Below, piece after piece: positions 1 to 14,300 of a stretch of 64,000 nt of DNA. The notes beneath the pieces were generated by a model. That model was given only the letters and a program-made list of their open reading frames with translations. It was not told the DNA's origin and did not search any database. Position numbers and translations under genes: made by a program. Position 1 is the stretch's first letter; the number at the start of each line of letters is the position of its first letter. Source of the stretch: Polytrichum commune (taxonomy: Eukaryota > Streptophyta > Polytrichopsida > Polytrichales > Polytrichaceae); assembly GCA_950295325.1 (NCBI GenBank), contig OX485809.1, positions 19,160,001 to 19,224,000 of the forward strand, in the 5' to 3' direction.

Positions 1-947
1 TTTGCTTCAAAAAATTTGGCGCACTAACATGCAATATAATCTTGCCAAATACTTAAACTATATACACAAATCATCATTTAAAAAAAAATGAAGTAGGTTT
101 TAGGTTAAATTCACCAGGATCTACTTCATACGTATCTTCGTAATACTAATGAGGCACAAATTTTGTACTATGTTTGGATCAAACCAGTGGAGGGCTCATT
201 GATCTCGAAAAGACATTTTGTATAGAATTGAGCCTACTTCCCTTACTATACATGAAAATTGTATCACAGTGGAAGGGCATATTATTTTTCCCTTGCTCCA
301 TGACACCTCAAATTCCTCTATGACCAAGTAAATTATAAGTGGGTAGATGCGTATTCAATCATGTCAAATGTGGCATGGAGTATGATCCAATTAGGAGGAT
401 TTATTTGCTTGATCCCGTAGATGCTAAAAGCTTAGATGAATTTGTGGGAAAATCATAGTTGCATTGTTGTTGATCAAGCTTGAACACCTGCCCCTTGTAG
501 ACAATATTGTTGGCCATTATATTTTTTTGCATACAAGATTTGACTCATGTTCTAGGTGCATTCGGTTGTGTTTTTGAGCACATTACTTGAATGAGATATC
601 CATCCAATTTCTTCCTTTGTTCATGTTTTTGAAGGTAACTACACCAAGTTGCAATACTTTAGGCATTGAGCACAATTGTCATTATTTGAGTCCGTTAATA
701 TATTGTTGTCGTTTTGTTATGGATTAAATCCAATTTATGTCAATATTCTAGGATTTTGAGAAATGATACAATTTACAACTAAAATAAAGTTTATAAAATA
801 AGTTCATGGTGCATATTATATTTATATGTAGGGTCTTGAAAATACCTCAAAGTACCATATATCTATTAATAGACAATAATGCTTAAATGTATAAATAGAC
901 CATATTTAAATAACCCCCAATCGCATGTGGTTTACAAAGCTTTATAG
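1..947. other. Intergenic, no gene seen
   Basis: AT-rich sequence without a convincing ORF, splice-supported exon or terminal-repeat element. I see nothing here that can be assigned. Confidence 0.5.
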
Positions 948-1291
948 CTACACTAAATAGGTAGATTAGTGTTAGATGAAGATTAGTGTTAGATGCAATA
1001 GTTACCTAAAACACTATTTTTCAACTGATATTACAATTAGTGTTTGAATAGGGTTTGAAAAAATTATACCTTTTACGTGGTTCTCATATTCTTCTTCCTT
1101 CAATTCTTCATTCCAAGATTTACAAAATATCATCTAACACTAAATGCGCTCATGTAAGTATTTAAAGTTACTACTTGGTACAAATAGTGTTAGAGTTGAC
1201 ATTTAGTGTTCTAACACTATAGAGACAATTTACATTTAGCATTTTCGTCGACTATTAGTGTTTCCAACACTAATCTACCTATTTAGTGTAG
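948..1291. mobile_element. CTACACTA-ended MITE (344 bp)
   Basis: The first 26 bases (948-973, beginning CTACACTAAATAGG) are the exact reverse complement of the last 26 (1266-1291). Copies of an ATTAGTGTT motif recur inside both ends. There is no coding capacity, so this is a small non-autonomous inverted-repeat transposon. The CACTA core suggests the CACTA superfamily, but I could not find a clean target duplication, so the superfamily is open. About 107 bp of its right half recurs at 52634-52741 in reverse orientation with about one mismatch. Longer relatives with a diverged end lie at 40708-45461 and 61336-61833. Confidence 0.75.
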
Positions 1292-4200
1292 TGACCTCCC
1301 CGTAACAAATTCTACCCAGTCATCAACCGATGAGTAATCGATTCATTAGGTGGAGCCTCACATGAGTAGCACCTTGTTCACAAAGCTACATGATTCTTTA
1401 ACTCTTGAGGGAAACATGTCACCAAAATGAACGCCCTTTTGCAATAAGATAGAAATAATATTTTGAAATCAAGAAATGAACTAGAATTCTGGAAAAGGCA
1501 AATTATGCAAGGCAAAAAATTGAGAGTTGAACTACATATGGTGTCCAAAGTAGATGCTTATTGAAATTTATATGTTCAATCTAATGATAACTATGAACTA
1601 CAATAGCTTCATGAACCTACTTAATGTCTACATACACTACAATGGTCATGTGTCGTCCCAACCTATTGCACCCGTACATATGAGTAAATTTTGCAAGCCA
1701 TCCCCACACTATCCACTCAACATCCCACCATCAATTGTTAATCATTCTCAAACGGTGGACAATGTTGGGCAGCAAATGGGAGGGCAACACCCTCACCATG
1801 CATTCTCGATTCTATAATAAACATTCTTTACATTTGTAGCTAAAATGAACAATTGGCATGTAATTGTTGTATCCCCTCTCAACTGCACTAAAGTGCTTGC
1901 AAATCTCTCAATTCATTGTTGACATCCTTAGAAGCAATGTATAACACTACTGAGCTAATTGGGTATCAATAATCAAAACCCTTATATTCAACTAGTAACT
2001 AACACCAAGCCTGTGCCAAATAGTTTGATAGGTGAGTTGATTTCATTTTAACAAAACTTCAGATTTTTTTTACTCTTAAGTTCAACTTTCATGATACTTG
2101 GTTGCTTGTTTATAGTCCAATAGAGTTCATTGTAGAGTCATGAGAAATGGGGAGCAAAACCCCATACTTTGATTAACTCTAATGTTCATAACATTCTCCG
2201 GCATCACTTCTCTTTTTCTAATTATGGCCTCATCAACTACGTTTGTCACATTCAAATAAAAACAAATGGAACCTCAGCATGTCAGTGGTTTTATTTGTCG
2301 ACAACACTTTGTTATTCTTTGGGCGCATATAACAATGTGGAGCCCTGGCTGAAGAATGTTACTGTATGTTAATTCACACACACACAGTAGAATAAATCTT
2401 GTCTGTTGCAACTCCTGGCAAAAACTAAATGCGTGTACTACATTTCTCATCAGGATTCGCGATTGAGGGTTGCTACATGGACATGATTTATCCTAGTGAT
2501 ATTTCAGGTTCCCACTGATTTCTCATTCATACAACTACATTCCATACTCGAGTTGGTGGAGCTGACAATCGAGATCCAGAGGTGAAAAACAATGACTTGC
2601 TACCAGAGCCTTTCGTCACATACACTTTCACACTTTATTTTCATGGTCTTTTGTTGTACGAACCAACTTTCAGATGTCCTAATATCGCAATAATTTCTTG
2701 AATCTGGAGGTTGAATCTATATTCAAGAGGAGGAAATTCCACACCTTCCATCTATAGCAAAAACCTCGAGTTGCTAAAGCACGTTTTTAAGAAGCCTTGT
2801 TTTGGAGCTACCCTGGAGCTACTTATATGGTGTAAGCATCTTGAAGACTATAAATTCTTTGAAATTCTGCCGGGTCTAGATTGTGACTCCTGCTGCTTTG
2901 AGGGGAAAAAAGGAAAAAAGAAAAGTAAAAAGTCTTTCTGAGTAGTTTTAAGGTTGACAATTGAAAAGTGTAGAAATCTTCTAGTTCACACACAAATGGT
3001 ATCACTGAATTCTTATCTCAACGCTCTCTTTCCAAACATGTTGTCTCTCTTTGTGAAATACCAGATCATCAACGCTTTAGAAGCATAAGAAGCCATTTAA
3101 AATAATTGTTCTAGAGGCGAGAGTTGTCATCTCGGGAGTATGGTAGGGCACATTTCCATGTTGCCAGCCAAGAATCAACGGTCTACAAAATGGTAGAGGG
3201 CAGTTGAAGTTTGAGGAAGGGGAGTTGACTGTCTCGCCCTTTTCCATAACCGGAAAGCGACCTTAATTTGAGTTGGAGAACCTTGTTGATGCCGAACCCG
3301 TCACCCAAGATTGTCAAAGTGCACACTAAATACTTTCAAGATCTAGCATAGTCTTATTATTAAACCTTGTCCGAACCTTATAATACCTTCATGAGACCTT
3401 CAAAAATTCTCAAATTTTCTTACATTTTCATGATATGAAGTTCCATGCATCGACTTTTGCATCAATCAAACGGATAAATGTGGCGACCAGTTCATTCCTA
3501 CTTACACGTTTGACAACCAGACAAAATCTACTCTTCTCACATGTCGACCTTCGTACTCCATATGGAGTCCTGGACTAACTTAACCAAATGTTGGCCGATC
3601 ATATCTTAAGGTCCGCCGACGACATCGGCGAAGTTTGATTTACTTCTCCAAAACGGCCGGCACATTGCCCTAAGTCCAGTCATGGTGGATGACTTATTAG
3701 GGTAATGATCCGGCAGATCCCAGAGGTCCCACTCTTTCGAACCTACTCCATCTTGGTGACTTGTTCTTTCATGGCATATGCCAAGCTACCCATTCGCTTG
3801 ACATCGCACCTCTTCGATCACAAAGGGTAGGTTCCCAGCAAGTGTGTGACGCATCAATCTCGCAATTGCCGAGCTCCGTTTTCCATAACATTCTTCAGCA
3901 CGCAGACGTGGTTCTCTGTCTATAAAAAAAAGGCATCAACTTCCATACCATGCCTGATTAAGCCTTAAATTTGAGCGTCCCGTACCATCTCATGAGCATT
4001 GTGCAGGAAACAATCCTGAGACCCACGGAAGTGCTTGTAAGGGTTGAATTATGTGATCGTGTCTCTTCCCGGTCTCTCTTCCTCGCCCTCTCTCCTCATT
4101 ATTAATGACTCCAATTCTGCACCGGTCTTTTACTCCCTGGCCACACTTAATAGTGCAGGGTGCATAGATATATTTCAAGCAGGTAATGTTCCTCGAAGTA

Positions 4201-4535
4201 AGCCTGGAGGATTACTTGGGGTATGTGTCTTGACGTTTCCAGCAATGATCAAGACCCCATATCTTGGAACAAAATCGAAACCATAAGCTCCAGGTTCATC
4301 GTAAGGCTAACCGAGGTGGCAACTCTTCTCCCCTTCAGTACAGTGGTGTCTAACTCAGTTCTAGTAACTTCAATAAAATTGATGATTTGGTATTACACAA
4401 ACATGAGGAGTTGGTAATTTGCTTGGAGAGACAACATTGAGATCAAGAATCTATTGATACCATTTGTGTCAGAACTAAAACGAGAAAGGTTGCACTTTTG
4501 AATGTTGGTTCTAGTACTGACTGAAGCGATATATC
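1292..4535. other. Intergenic, no gene supported
   Basis: No exon or transposon end is recognised. A stretch at about 3150-4000 is more GC-rich than its surroundings and may be an old retroelement remnant, but no domain can be read in either strand. Open frames of 60-90 codons at 2711-2941 and 4044-4286 show no family resemblance. Confidence 0.4.
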
Positions 4536-4565
4536 CACTACAAGCATATGAGTCTTGAGTAATTG

Positions 4566-4657
4566 ATATGCGTCACTAGAAAATTGTCCTACGCCATTGG
4601 AAACTATGCAAAATTACCACACTGGTAATTTTGCATGTTTCTTCTAGTGACGCATAT
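4566..4657. mobile_element. Short palindromic MITE-like hairpin
   Basis: Outer arms of 16 bp (ATATGCGTCACTAGAA at 4566-4581 and its complement ending at 4657) enclose inner arms of 14 bp (ATGCAAAATTACCA and its complement), so most of the 92 bp can fold. A CACTA-type end (CACTACAAGCATATGAG) begins just upstream at 4536, matching the ends of the CACTA elements at 5711 and 33770. A matching right end was not found, so the whole may be a truncated CACTA element. Confidence 0.55.
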
Positions 4658-4857
4658 GTTCTTCAAATTGCATTATGCAACTACGAAATGAGCAGCTCCG
4701 AAGCATTGATGTTTTGAAAAACAAAAAGTTTATCTACTTTAACCTTGGTTCATAACATTATTAAGTTGGGGGGTTAGCTTGTTCCCTTTCCTTGGGAAAA
4801 ATTTCGGTTGGTTGCACTTCAATTTTAGAGTTAACGTACACAACACAAAATCTTGCT

Positions 4858-5215
4858 TCATTTTCAACTTGAATGTGAAGTGAATGGGAGAGTGGGAGTG
4901 AGTTTTACTAGGATTAGAAAGAGAGCATGCTTCACATGTTAAGTAATGTTATTGAAATTGAAGTTCTTAAGACATTGATACATATGGGTGCTACAAATTA
5001 TTGCCACACCCGGGTAAACAACCTAGAAAAAATACACATAGAACACCAAAAAGCCTCATTTTCAACTTGAATGTGAAGTGGATGAGAGAGTGAGAGTAGG
5101 TTTTACTAGGATTAGAAATAGCACATACTTCATAAGCTAATAACTAAGTGATATTACTTTATTAAAGTCCTACAGACAATGATACTTGCAGGTGTTGTAG
5201 ATTATTGCCATAGCA
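4858..5215. repeat. Imperfect tandem duplication upstream of the 5.3-kb gene
   Basis: A block at about 4858-5005 (starting TTTTCAACTTGAATGTGAAG) recurs at about 5059-5215 with roughly 80% identity by eye. A short ACACATAGAACACC motif follows each copy. The second copy ends about 110 bp before the proposed start codon at 5323, so it may lie in the promoter or 5' leader. Confidence 0.6.
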
Positions 5216-5322
5216 ACGGGGGTCTACTTTGCTATTACATTGATGTGTACATAATATGAAGATTAAATCCTAGAATTCATCAACACATAGAACACCGAGA
5301 AAATCAATTCCAATTTAACATC

Positions 5323-8300
5323 ATGGATCACAAGCGTGGTTACAACTTCGTGGAGGACCACAATTCGTGTGTTTCACCCACAGACTCACCGTCCCGGCCA
5401 AAGCGCCTCAAGGACCTATCCCACCAGCATGAGTATCCCTACCACTTGGACCACTCTAGGCCATCTCAGCAAGCCACGTCATGTGCTAGTGCGCCAAAGA
5501 AGAGCCATCATGCACTACACAACCTCCGGTGGCAGAGCCACGTGGCATTGGATAGAGCCGAGATGGAGACTGCCACTAGGCTCAGATCGGCTCCACAACA
5601 GACGGAGTTGGAGAAGAAGATGGAGGATAGGGCTTACTCCAACTTGTTGCCCATGGTCAAGAAGGTGCAAACTAAAACACATTAGAGTTAATAGAATTGG
5701 GATGAACTGGCACTACAAGCATATGAGTCTTGGGTAAATGTCCTACCTCACTAGAAAATTTGCAAATATATCATCCTACTAGATTTGCATATCTCTCTCG
5801 CCGACAGAGGATGGATTGCATAGGACATATATGTTGGTAGTGTGGGGTTGAAATCCCTTGGGTCCTTTCTTTGAGTGCAACAAAAGTTTTTTGGATGGTT
5901 TCTTTGAGATTTAAGCATTTGACATAATTTATGATTCTTTTTATAACTAAGAATCTTCTCATTTTCTTTGTCACCTATATGCACATGCAGCTCCTTCCTC
6001 CTCTTACCACTTGTGTATTCCCATATAGAATCAAGCTCAAGAGTTTCTCACAGCTTTGTTGACCCAAAAGAGAGTGAAACGAATTTTCTCCTTTTTTTTT
6101 CAAAAAAATTATTGACACAATTAATGAAAGTGACAAGTACCGGGAGATTCCTTCAAAACACTTGAATTAGTCCCCACTTTTGGTGACCTTATGATGAACT
6201 CTATTACAATCCAAGTCACTCCTTCTGGTTCATTCACTTGAAGATCCTTAAACCCCAAATAACCAAGGAATCAAAAGTGACCAAATTTAGACTTCATTGA
6301 GGTCATGGATGAGAAGTGCAATTACTTGAATGGATCGAGACAAACTATGGATCATGTGTGGGAAAACCTCTTTTTATTCTACTGGAATTTAACATAACAT
6401 TATTTAGCACCTATTATTTGTCCAATGGACCATCAAAATGTAACAATTAGATGCTAAGAAAGCTGAGTCTCTTTCTTAGCTTTTCGAGTATCCGATTGTT
6501 ATATGCCAAGGGCCCACTGAACAAACAATGGGTGCTAAGTAATGTTTTGAAGTTTGTTGCAAAAAATAGTTGTCTATATAGATATCTTCATTGAGTTCTT
6601 GCTTACTGCTTACTTTCTTACTGAAGATGAAAAGTTTTGCTAGAGCTTCTACTTGTATTTTCATTTTTGAGCTGAAATTTCACAAATTGAAAGCACATAG
6701 TTTAGTGACATCTTTGACATGAACTATATTACATCAATGTCTTATGAAACTATGAAGTCGAATCCTTGTAAATATGAATTATGAAGCTCACAAGAGGTTT
6801 TAAACATTGCAACCGTATATATACAGTGATCTGAAAACAATCATCCACAACTCGTCAGAAATGTGAAATTGTGTCTTTTGAACCAACAAGTCAAAGTTCT
6901 TTACCAATCTATGGATTGAAAAGTACTGCTTGTCAAGCACTGAGGGGTTACTAATCCAATAACTGAGATGCTGATGACAATGAACGGGGAGTACTGATCG
7001 CTAGTTACAGATGATCCGGTTGAGTTTGAGAAATAACTGATTGAAGTGAAAGACTTCAGGAAAATTACCCATCATTTTTAGAGGAATTTAGAGAATATAC
7101 CTCAGTTTGATAAAAGGAAAACCGAAAGATGTCAACATGTAACCGGTTGGACTTGGAAACACTAGGATCTCAAACGATTATGCCCAAAAATCTCCCCGGA
7201 CACTGGCTGACGATCACACTGACGACATTAACACAGGAGTTAGCTCAGTGGACATTTTGCAACAACAGCAGGGGCACAAAGCGCCCATCCAGCACAGATT
7301 CAAGTGGTGCAGCACAGCAGCATCTGAATCCGGACGACGAAACCACTTGTGCCGTGTGCCACAAGAGAAGGTTCAAAGGATGGGATGCCCTGCTCATTCA
7401 TGCACAAAAATTCAGCAAAGAGATGCCCTGGCAACACCGCGGCTACTTCCGTGCCCTCCAAGAGGCTCTCAACGACAAAAGAAACGAAGATTCAGTCGTT
7501 CAACAACACCCACCGGCTCATGATCATACCGTCCAAACGACAACACACGTCAAACAAAAGCTCAATGTCGAGAAACAAACCAATGTATGTTATTTTCATC
7601 GCATTACTTGGATAGACTATTGAGGACTACCAATGCGTTTCGACTGTGTTATTGTCAACTTTATTGAGCACAATAATGTTGCAAATATGACATTTACTCT
7701 CACTGCAAACTAAGAGTGTCACAAAGTTGACAAATGAATATGACAATAAATCCAATGGAATCCAGTAGTGGATGTTGACCCATAAATTTTACTATTGATA
7801 TTATAGCCTGATATTTGAGGGTTACTTTTGTACTCTCCAAGAGGCTCTTTAGGACAGAAAAGGAAGTTACAATTCAACACTCAAGCTCGACATGATATTG
7901 TCTGAAAAGCAATAGATGTCAAACAAAAACTGATAGAGAAATAGGCCAATATATGTATGTGATTTTCATTGCATTAGTTGGATAGAATGTGACATTCAAC
8001 CATAAATTTGTTGTTAATAATAGGGCATTGTTAGAATTGATCACGTAAGTTTTTAAAACAACCATAGAGATGTGTTGCGTGGTCACATGACCTGTCATTG
8101 ATTCTTCATCGCACACATGAAGAGGAGCAAGGTATTAGCTTTGTGTTAGAATTAATAAACTTGGCCAACTCGGATGACAAGCCATAGCCTAGTCGACATC
8201 TTACATATATATATATATGTGGTCGTTTTAACCAACGTGTGATTGATTTAACAATCCCCTAATAATATAGAGTCTTGGAGGGTTATTTCCATGCCTTTCA

Positions 8301-11300
8301 AGAAGCTCTCAAGGACAAAAAGGAAGTACATTGTTCACACCTATCACTGAGGTTTATCATGCGGAGTTACACTATCATTTTCTTTATCAAGTAAGCTACG
8401 TTGAGTTTCTTTGGTGTGCATGCTAGTGTTTATTATGTTATTTGGGTCAAAAACGATAATATTGATTTGAAGTTATAGCAACCCGTAGCTCTAAATGGTA
8501 AACCACAACAACAAGTATGAAAGTTGTAGTTCAAGACCCAATTCATTATACATTTTGTCTTGCCTAGCTTTCTTGGTTGCAACAAGTGTTAAACAATAGC
8601 TGATGGAGTGATATACCAAGGCCTATGTTTTTTTTATTCATATTGTTACAACTACTTCTATTACACCCAATATTGTAGCCCACTACAATTTTGACATATC
8701 ACACTAATTTTGATTAATGTAACATTTCTCAACCAACTCCATTTTTGAATCCAAAGTATCAAATGTTCGGATTAGGAATATGAAGTCAATCTTTTTAATA
8801 TGAACAGAAGTTACTATGGGTTTTCAGATCTATAATACTAATAAATACACCAAAAATATCAATATTGTATTAACATTTGATCATTTTGTATTTGAATAGT
8901 ATTAGTTCACGAATCTGTAAGACACCCTAAGTTTCAACCCACACATAAATTATAGTACGCCACATTAGTTTCTACCTGCGCTAACTTTCAACTCGCATTA
9001 TTAGTTGTAAACGGTGTAGTAGCCAAAGTGGCACTCATTGTCATCATAAGATTTCAACTCCATTGCATGAATCGGATAGAATGTGACGTCCATTTATAAA
9101 GTTACTGATTACAATGTAAGTGTCACAATTTTTGTCCACTTTCTAATGAATTGGTGAAGGAAAAAAGAAGAAGATTGTGAGCACAAGATTAGTTCTTCTG
9201 AGATTAGAGATCGCCATTTGACGAAATTTTGGCAAATTAACATAGTACACTGAAACAGACAGATGTGGGACCAAAACTAGCCGATTGGAGGCCAGACATA
9301 CTTATTGTTAAGAACAAGGATTTCTCCAAAGTGGAGAAGGTTTTGAAGGAGCAGCAGCAGGGGAGGATTCTCAAGCCTGACACTGGCAGTTGTGCTGAGC
9401 CTAGGTTGAAAGTAATTCTAGCTGTGTATACAAATGAGGAATCTGATAGTGACGAAAACGAAGTGGTTATGATTCCAGCTTCAAAGGTGATTTATTTTTA
9501 TTTTTATTTTTATTTATTTATTTATTTATTTATATTACAGAATTTGATGTGATGTTGTTTTAATTTTTAGTGTGTATATATATAATATATATAAATTTTG
9601 AAAGCCATAACATTATTTAGCTTATGAGTTGTGTTCATGGGTTTGGCAGTGTATTCAAGAATAAGATGTTGGAATCTCACAGCTTTAAACCGAATTTGAA
9701 GTTAGGGGAGTTGCACACAACTCATCATTTGAGTAATGTTATGGAATTGAAGTGATGTCATAAAATCAAAAGGGTGCACACTAGTCTAGTTCCATTGTGA
9801 GGGAGTTTTTTTGGGAGGTGGCAAAGGGAGGGAGGGGGAAAGACTTTCACTGGAGGTGGAAGAAGTCTCTCTTAGAAAATACTTCACTGGCGCATCAAAT
9901 TCTAACTTAGTGAGCTTCAAGAGTTGTTGGGTTTTTGGAGCTTTTAACATTTGCATATTTCATAATGTGAATTCTATGGGTCATACCAGCGTAAATGGTA
10001 TCATTCCAAGTTCATGTGTGGCCTCATTGTGGGTAGTTTTAATTCCGCAGACAATTATGGTTGTTGGGCCTCCCAATTATGTTAACTACTAAACCTAGAA
10101 TGGTGTCTATATCTTGAGCATATAGTCCAATCTTAGTGTACCACGTAATATCTTATTAGTTATTGTTCTTAACTACAAGCTTTGCCATGCACCACTCAAA
10201 CATAAGGTAAGTGGATGTCATTCAAGTTGTCCTCTTAAACAAACACCTATATTTGAGTGGTGCATGGCTATGTGTGAACCTAGGAACGCGTACCTGAAAG
10301 ACGTGTGTTCAATAAAGATTGAACTACGTGCTCAAAATTGTTAATCATTCTAGACTCAATAGTGAACAGAATCGAAGGGACCTATACGATCATTTGACGA
10401 GAAACATAATCTTCACTTCAAGAGTAAATAAGATATTTCAAATGAGGTCAAAAAATCATGAGGGAAACGACTACGAGCAAGATTTGGATTTGCTAATCAT
10501 CTTGCACAAATTGCATTGTGCGTACCCTATGGGTGCATAGCACAAAAATGCCCGTTTAAGGCCCACTTAACCTTTGGTGTTGAATTGAGAAGAGTGTCCA
10601 CTCAAGGTTCACAAAAGTTACCCTATGTGGGGCATATTTTTGTAGCAGTTCAGTAGGCTGCAGCAAATTGCCAATTTGTTGACTAACTTACGAGATGGAT
10701 TTGGCAGGTTGGCTATGTGGATGGAAGAGAGATCAGCAGTTTGTGCCTGGGTGGTAATGCTGGTAAAGGCAAGCTTCTAGTGCAGGCTGAAGAAAAAAAA
10801 TTGGTTGGCAATGACCCACCATGTTCACCAAAAGAAGAGCCTGCACCCTCAAGTAGGTGAGCAGCAAGTCTCCGAATTGGATTTGAGTTGCAAAAATTAC
10901 AGGAGGTCAAAGTGAAGATTATTTTCCTCTTTAAACAATCACATACTAAGTTAGATCCTCCCTATTCTGCTAAACATTGAATCTAAAGTTGATTCTAGTT
11001 TTTAAGCTACCCCATACTTGTTTCATAGCCTTCAACTGAGCTACATAACCTCGAGAGTAGGGTTTCGCATCCATCTCTAGGCGCTAGCACATGATAGAGA
11101 ACCCGACTCCCTCTCAAAGAACCGCGCATGATAGTCGCCTATCACGCGGCTCCCTTCTCTTGAAACCTTTTATTTCTAGAAGACGACATTCAAATCAATA
11201 CCGGGCATCGATACCTTGCCTTAGTAAGAACAAACACCAAAAATGATATGTGTAGCAATGACATTGGGCGATCTGCTCAAATTGTAGATACCACTTCAAT

Positions 11301-14300
11301 GTCAATGGTTAGCACTAATCGTGTACTAAGTGCACTAAGGTAGAGGGATCCTAAATGATTACTTTTTTTTTACTAGCCCGCTTATCCTAGGATATGAAAT
11401 ACGTGATAAGTACGAGATCCTTAGCAAATCCAAATCGTGATTGGAGGCACTTTTTTTTGGAGCTCATATGAATATCTTGTTCATTATCAAAGTGAGGATT
11501 CTCATGCTTATTATATGGTCATATAGGTCCCCCCCCCCCCCCCATTATGTTGACCATTAGACCTACAATGGCAATCATAAATTGAGCACATAGTCCAATC
11601 TCTTTTAAACCAGAGCCCAACATTGGGTGCCCATGCCCATGCCCACCCATGCCCATGGGTTTTGGGTGGGCATGGGTGCGATATTATGTTCATGGGCGGG
11701 CATGGGTGGGCGTGGGTGTGATATTATTTTTCATGGGTGGGCGTGGGTGCGATATTATTGTTCATGGGTGGGCATGGGCTATAGCAAAGCATATTGAATG
11801 AGCTCTCATTCAAATGCTTTCGACGGTTGCGTGGAGGACCGGACTGTGTTACATGCTGGATTACTCTTCTAACCCCTTATGACTTTCTCTTCTCAAAGTA
11901 GTGAAGTTGAAAGCTCCAAAATACAAAAGCCACTGGGCAAGGTTGACTACATTGGCACAATTTTTGAATACATGGGTGCAATTTGAATAGCATGGGTGGG
12001 CATGGGTGGACACATTCATGCTATGGGTGGGCATGGGTGGGCATGAATGGACACATGTCATGCTATGGGTGGGCATGGGTGGGCATAGGTCGTTGCTGAT
12101 GGTCATGGTCTGGGTATGGGTACAAATTCGAAGGGAAATGTTGGGCTCTGTTTTAAACACATGTATTTTGGTCTTGGAGCCACAATTGATCACATACCAC
12201 TCAGATATAAGTATCTAATTTAGATAAGTTATTGACTTAGGCACTTCTACCTTATAATGTATTGTGGCCCTATCATGGGCACTTCCAGCAACAATTTTGG
12301 TTGTTGGATCAAATCAAGAATTGACTCATTCGGTTAGCTATTAGGGAATCATGTGAGTAGATTGCCATTTTAGCTTTCAATAATCAGAGATGAGAAGCAA
12401 AAGTATAAGAGATCAAACATTATCAAAGTGAAGATTCTCTCTCTTTAAATAATTGCATGGACCCTCCCAATTGTGTAAACTTTGAACCTAGTATGATATC
12501 TATAATTAGACACATAGTCCAATCTCACTAGTACATGTATGTATCTTTTCAGTGTATGTTGTTTATTAAAACTCTTGCCATATACCACTTAAATATAGAT
12601 GTCTAATTTACAAGAGTGACCACATGACCATGGAGCTAAAATGGGAGGAATTAGCTTTATTTTGCACATAAATCATGAAGGTCTTGTAACTATGACATTG
12701 GAGTACAAGTTATTAAGCCTTAAGCATCCGAGAGGCCCAAACTGGACTTTTCCATGCACAAAAGCATGCATGTGAACTATATACTTCCAATTTCATATAG
12801 TTGTATAAAAGGTGATACTATCTAAAATTAACGGATTCTTCAAGTACAAGTTTTGAGTCAAATAAATACCTTAATGTCGTTGAACATTCAAACTCAAATG
12901 AACGTCACGAGTGTTCTTGAATGCAAATGTACATACTCTGTATATTGATCACCAATGCCATATATGAGTATGTACTCATATTATCATTGACATAAGATAA
13001 CGTACTAAGTGCAGTTTCAAATACCCAAACTGAAGAAGAAAAAGAATCATTTATAGACTTGATGAGGCTCATAGAAATTGTGTATATATGGTTTACATTG
13101 AACCCCTACACCCTCTAAGGGTTTACGCTTGGATGTTGTTATTTGGGATGTCGGAAGGTGTGAGTCCCTCAAAGAGACTCGAGGATTACGACTAACTCTA
13201 GATGTCGAAAATTATGAGGAACCCCACACCGGAAAATTGTTTGATCCTGAGCGGTTCACCAATCGCACTACAAAAATCATGAGCAAGTGGACCAACAACT
13301 TCAAAGCTGCGAGCAGAGAAGTTTTGGTGCAACAACGGGTTTTCCGAAACTCGTCCAAGGTTTGGTTAGCACATCATCCACTTTCATAATAATTAGACTC
13401 ATGAGAGTTGGAGCCATGGAAATGAATGCATTCCCCTCAAACTCTAGTATACAATTCAAACAGATCACCAAAGTTATCGACCTCAAAAACCTGATACCTT
13501 TAACATAAATCAGAACTGAATTTATATCCTGGTTCGTGTACATCAATCTCCAGGTCAAGCCAATATAAAGTTCACCATGAAATTTACAAGATGTTATGTG
13601 CATTGAGATTCATCCTAAGACTCTGGTAAGGATCCACTGTGACTACCTTAGAGTGATGTCAGTGAATCAATACTTTTGAGTGTCGAAAGGCAAATTCCAC
13701 TTAGATTTCAGCAGGCTTTTCAGTAATGAGCATATGAGTTGTGTCAAACTTTCCAAAAACACAATGAGTTTACAAAAGAGCACCCTAGAGTATATGCATC
13801 ATTCTCTTCCACGTTTTATCAAGATTCATAATATCTGCACTTGCTGCTTTTAGTTTCTTACCCAATTGTGCATAGGATGTAGAGATGGATGCTCGATTTC
13901 GTGAGGATTTGAGGCGAATCCAGACGTACACCCCGTCGTGCAAGAAAAAAATCAAGGAGGAGATGGGTTTGATTGAGGACCACTTGCGAGACAAGCGTCT
14001 TTTGTGGCTGCAAGAACTGGAATCCATTCGAGACCAGTTTGAAGAGCTGGCACACAACTTGCAACAAGAAGAGTGAGCACCCGGTGCCCTCACATTTCTC
14101 TAACCTATTTTTTCCCTCCACCCCAATATTTTTCCCAAAAGGTATGTGGGTGTTAGTTGGATTGTTTTTCATGTTCTCCAACTTCTACCGATTAGATGTA
14201 CACAAAAAAACTCGTGTTGCAATAGCAAATCTACGATGAAACATATGTAAAAAACAGATTGAAAATCATACGTCCCCTAATTTAGTTATAGTTATCGGGA

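Noticed and set aside
4044-4417. 80- and 64-codon ORFs on the + strand
   Set aside because: No homology, no consistent splice context, composition like neighbouring non-coding DNA.
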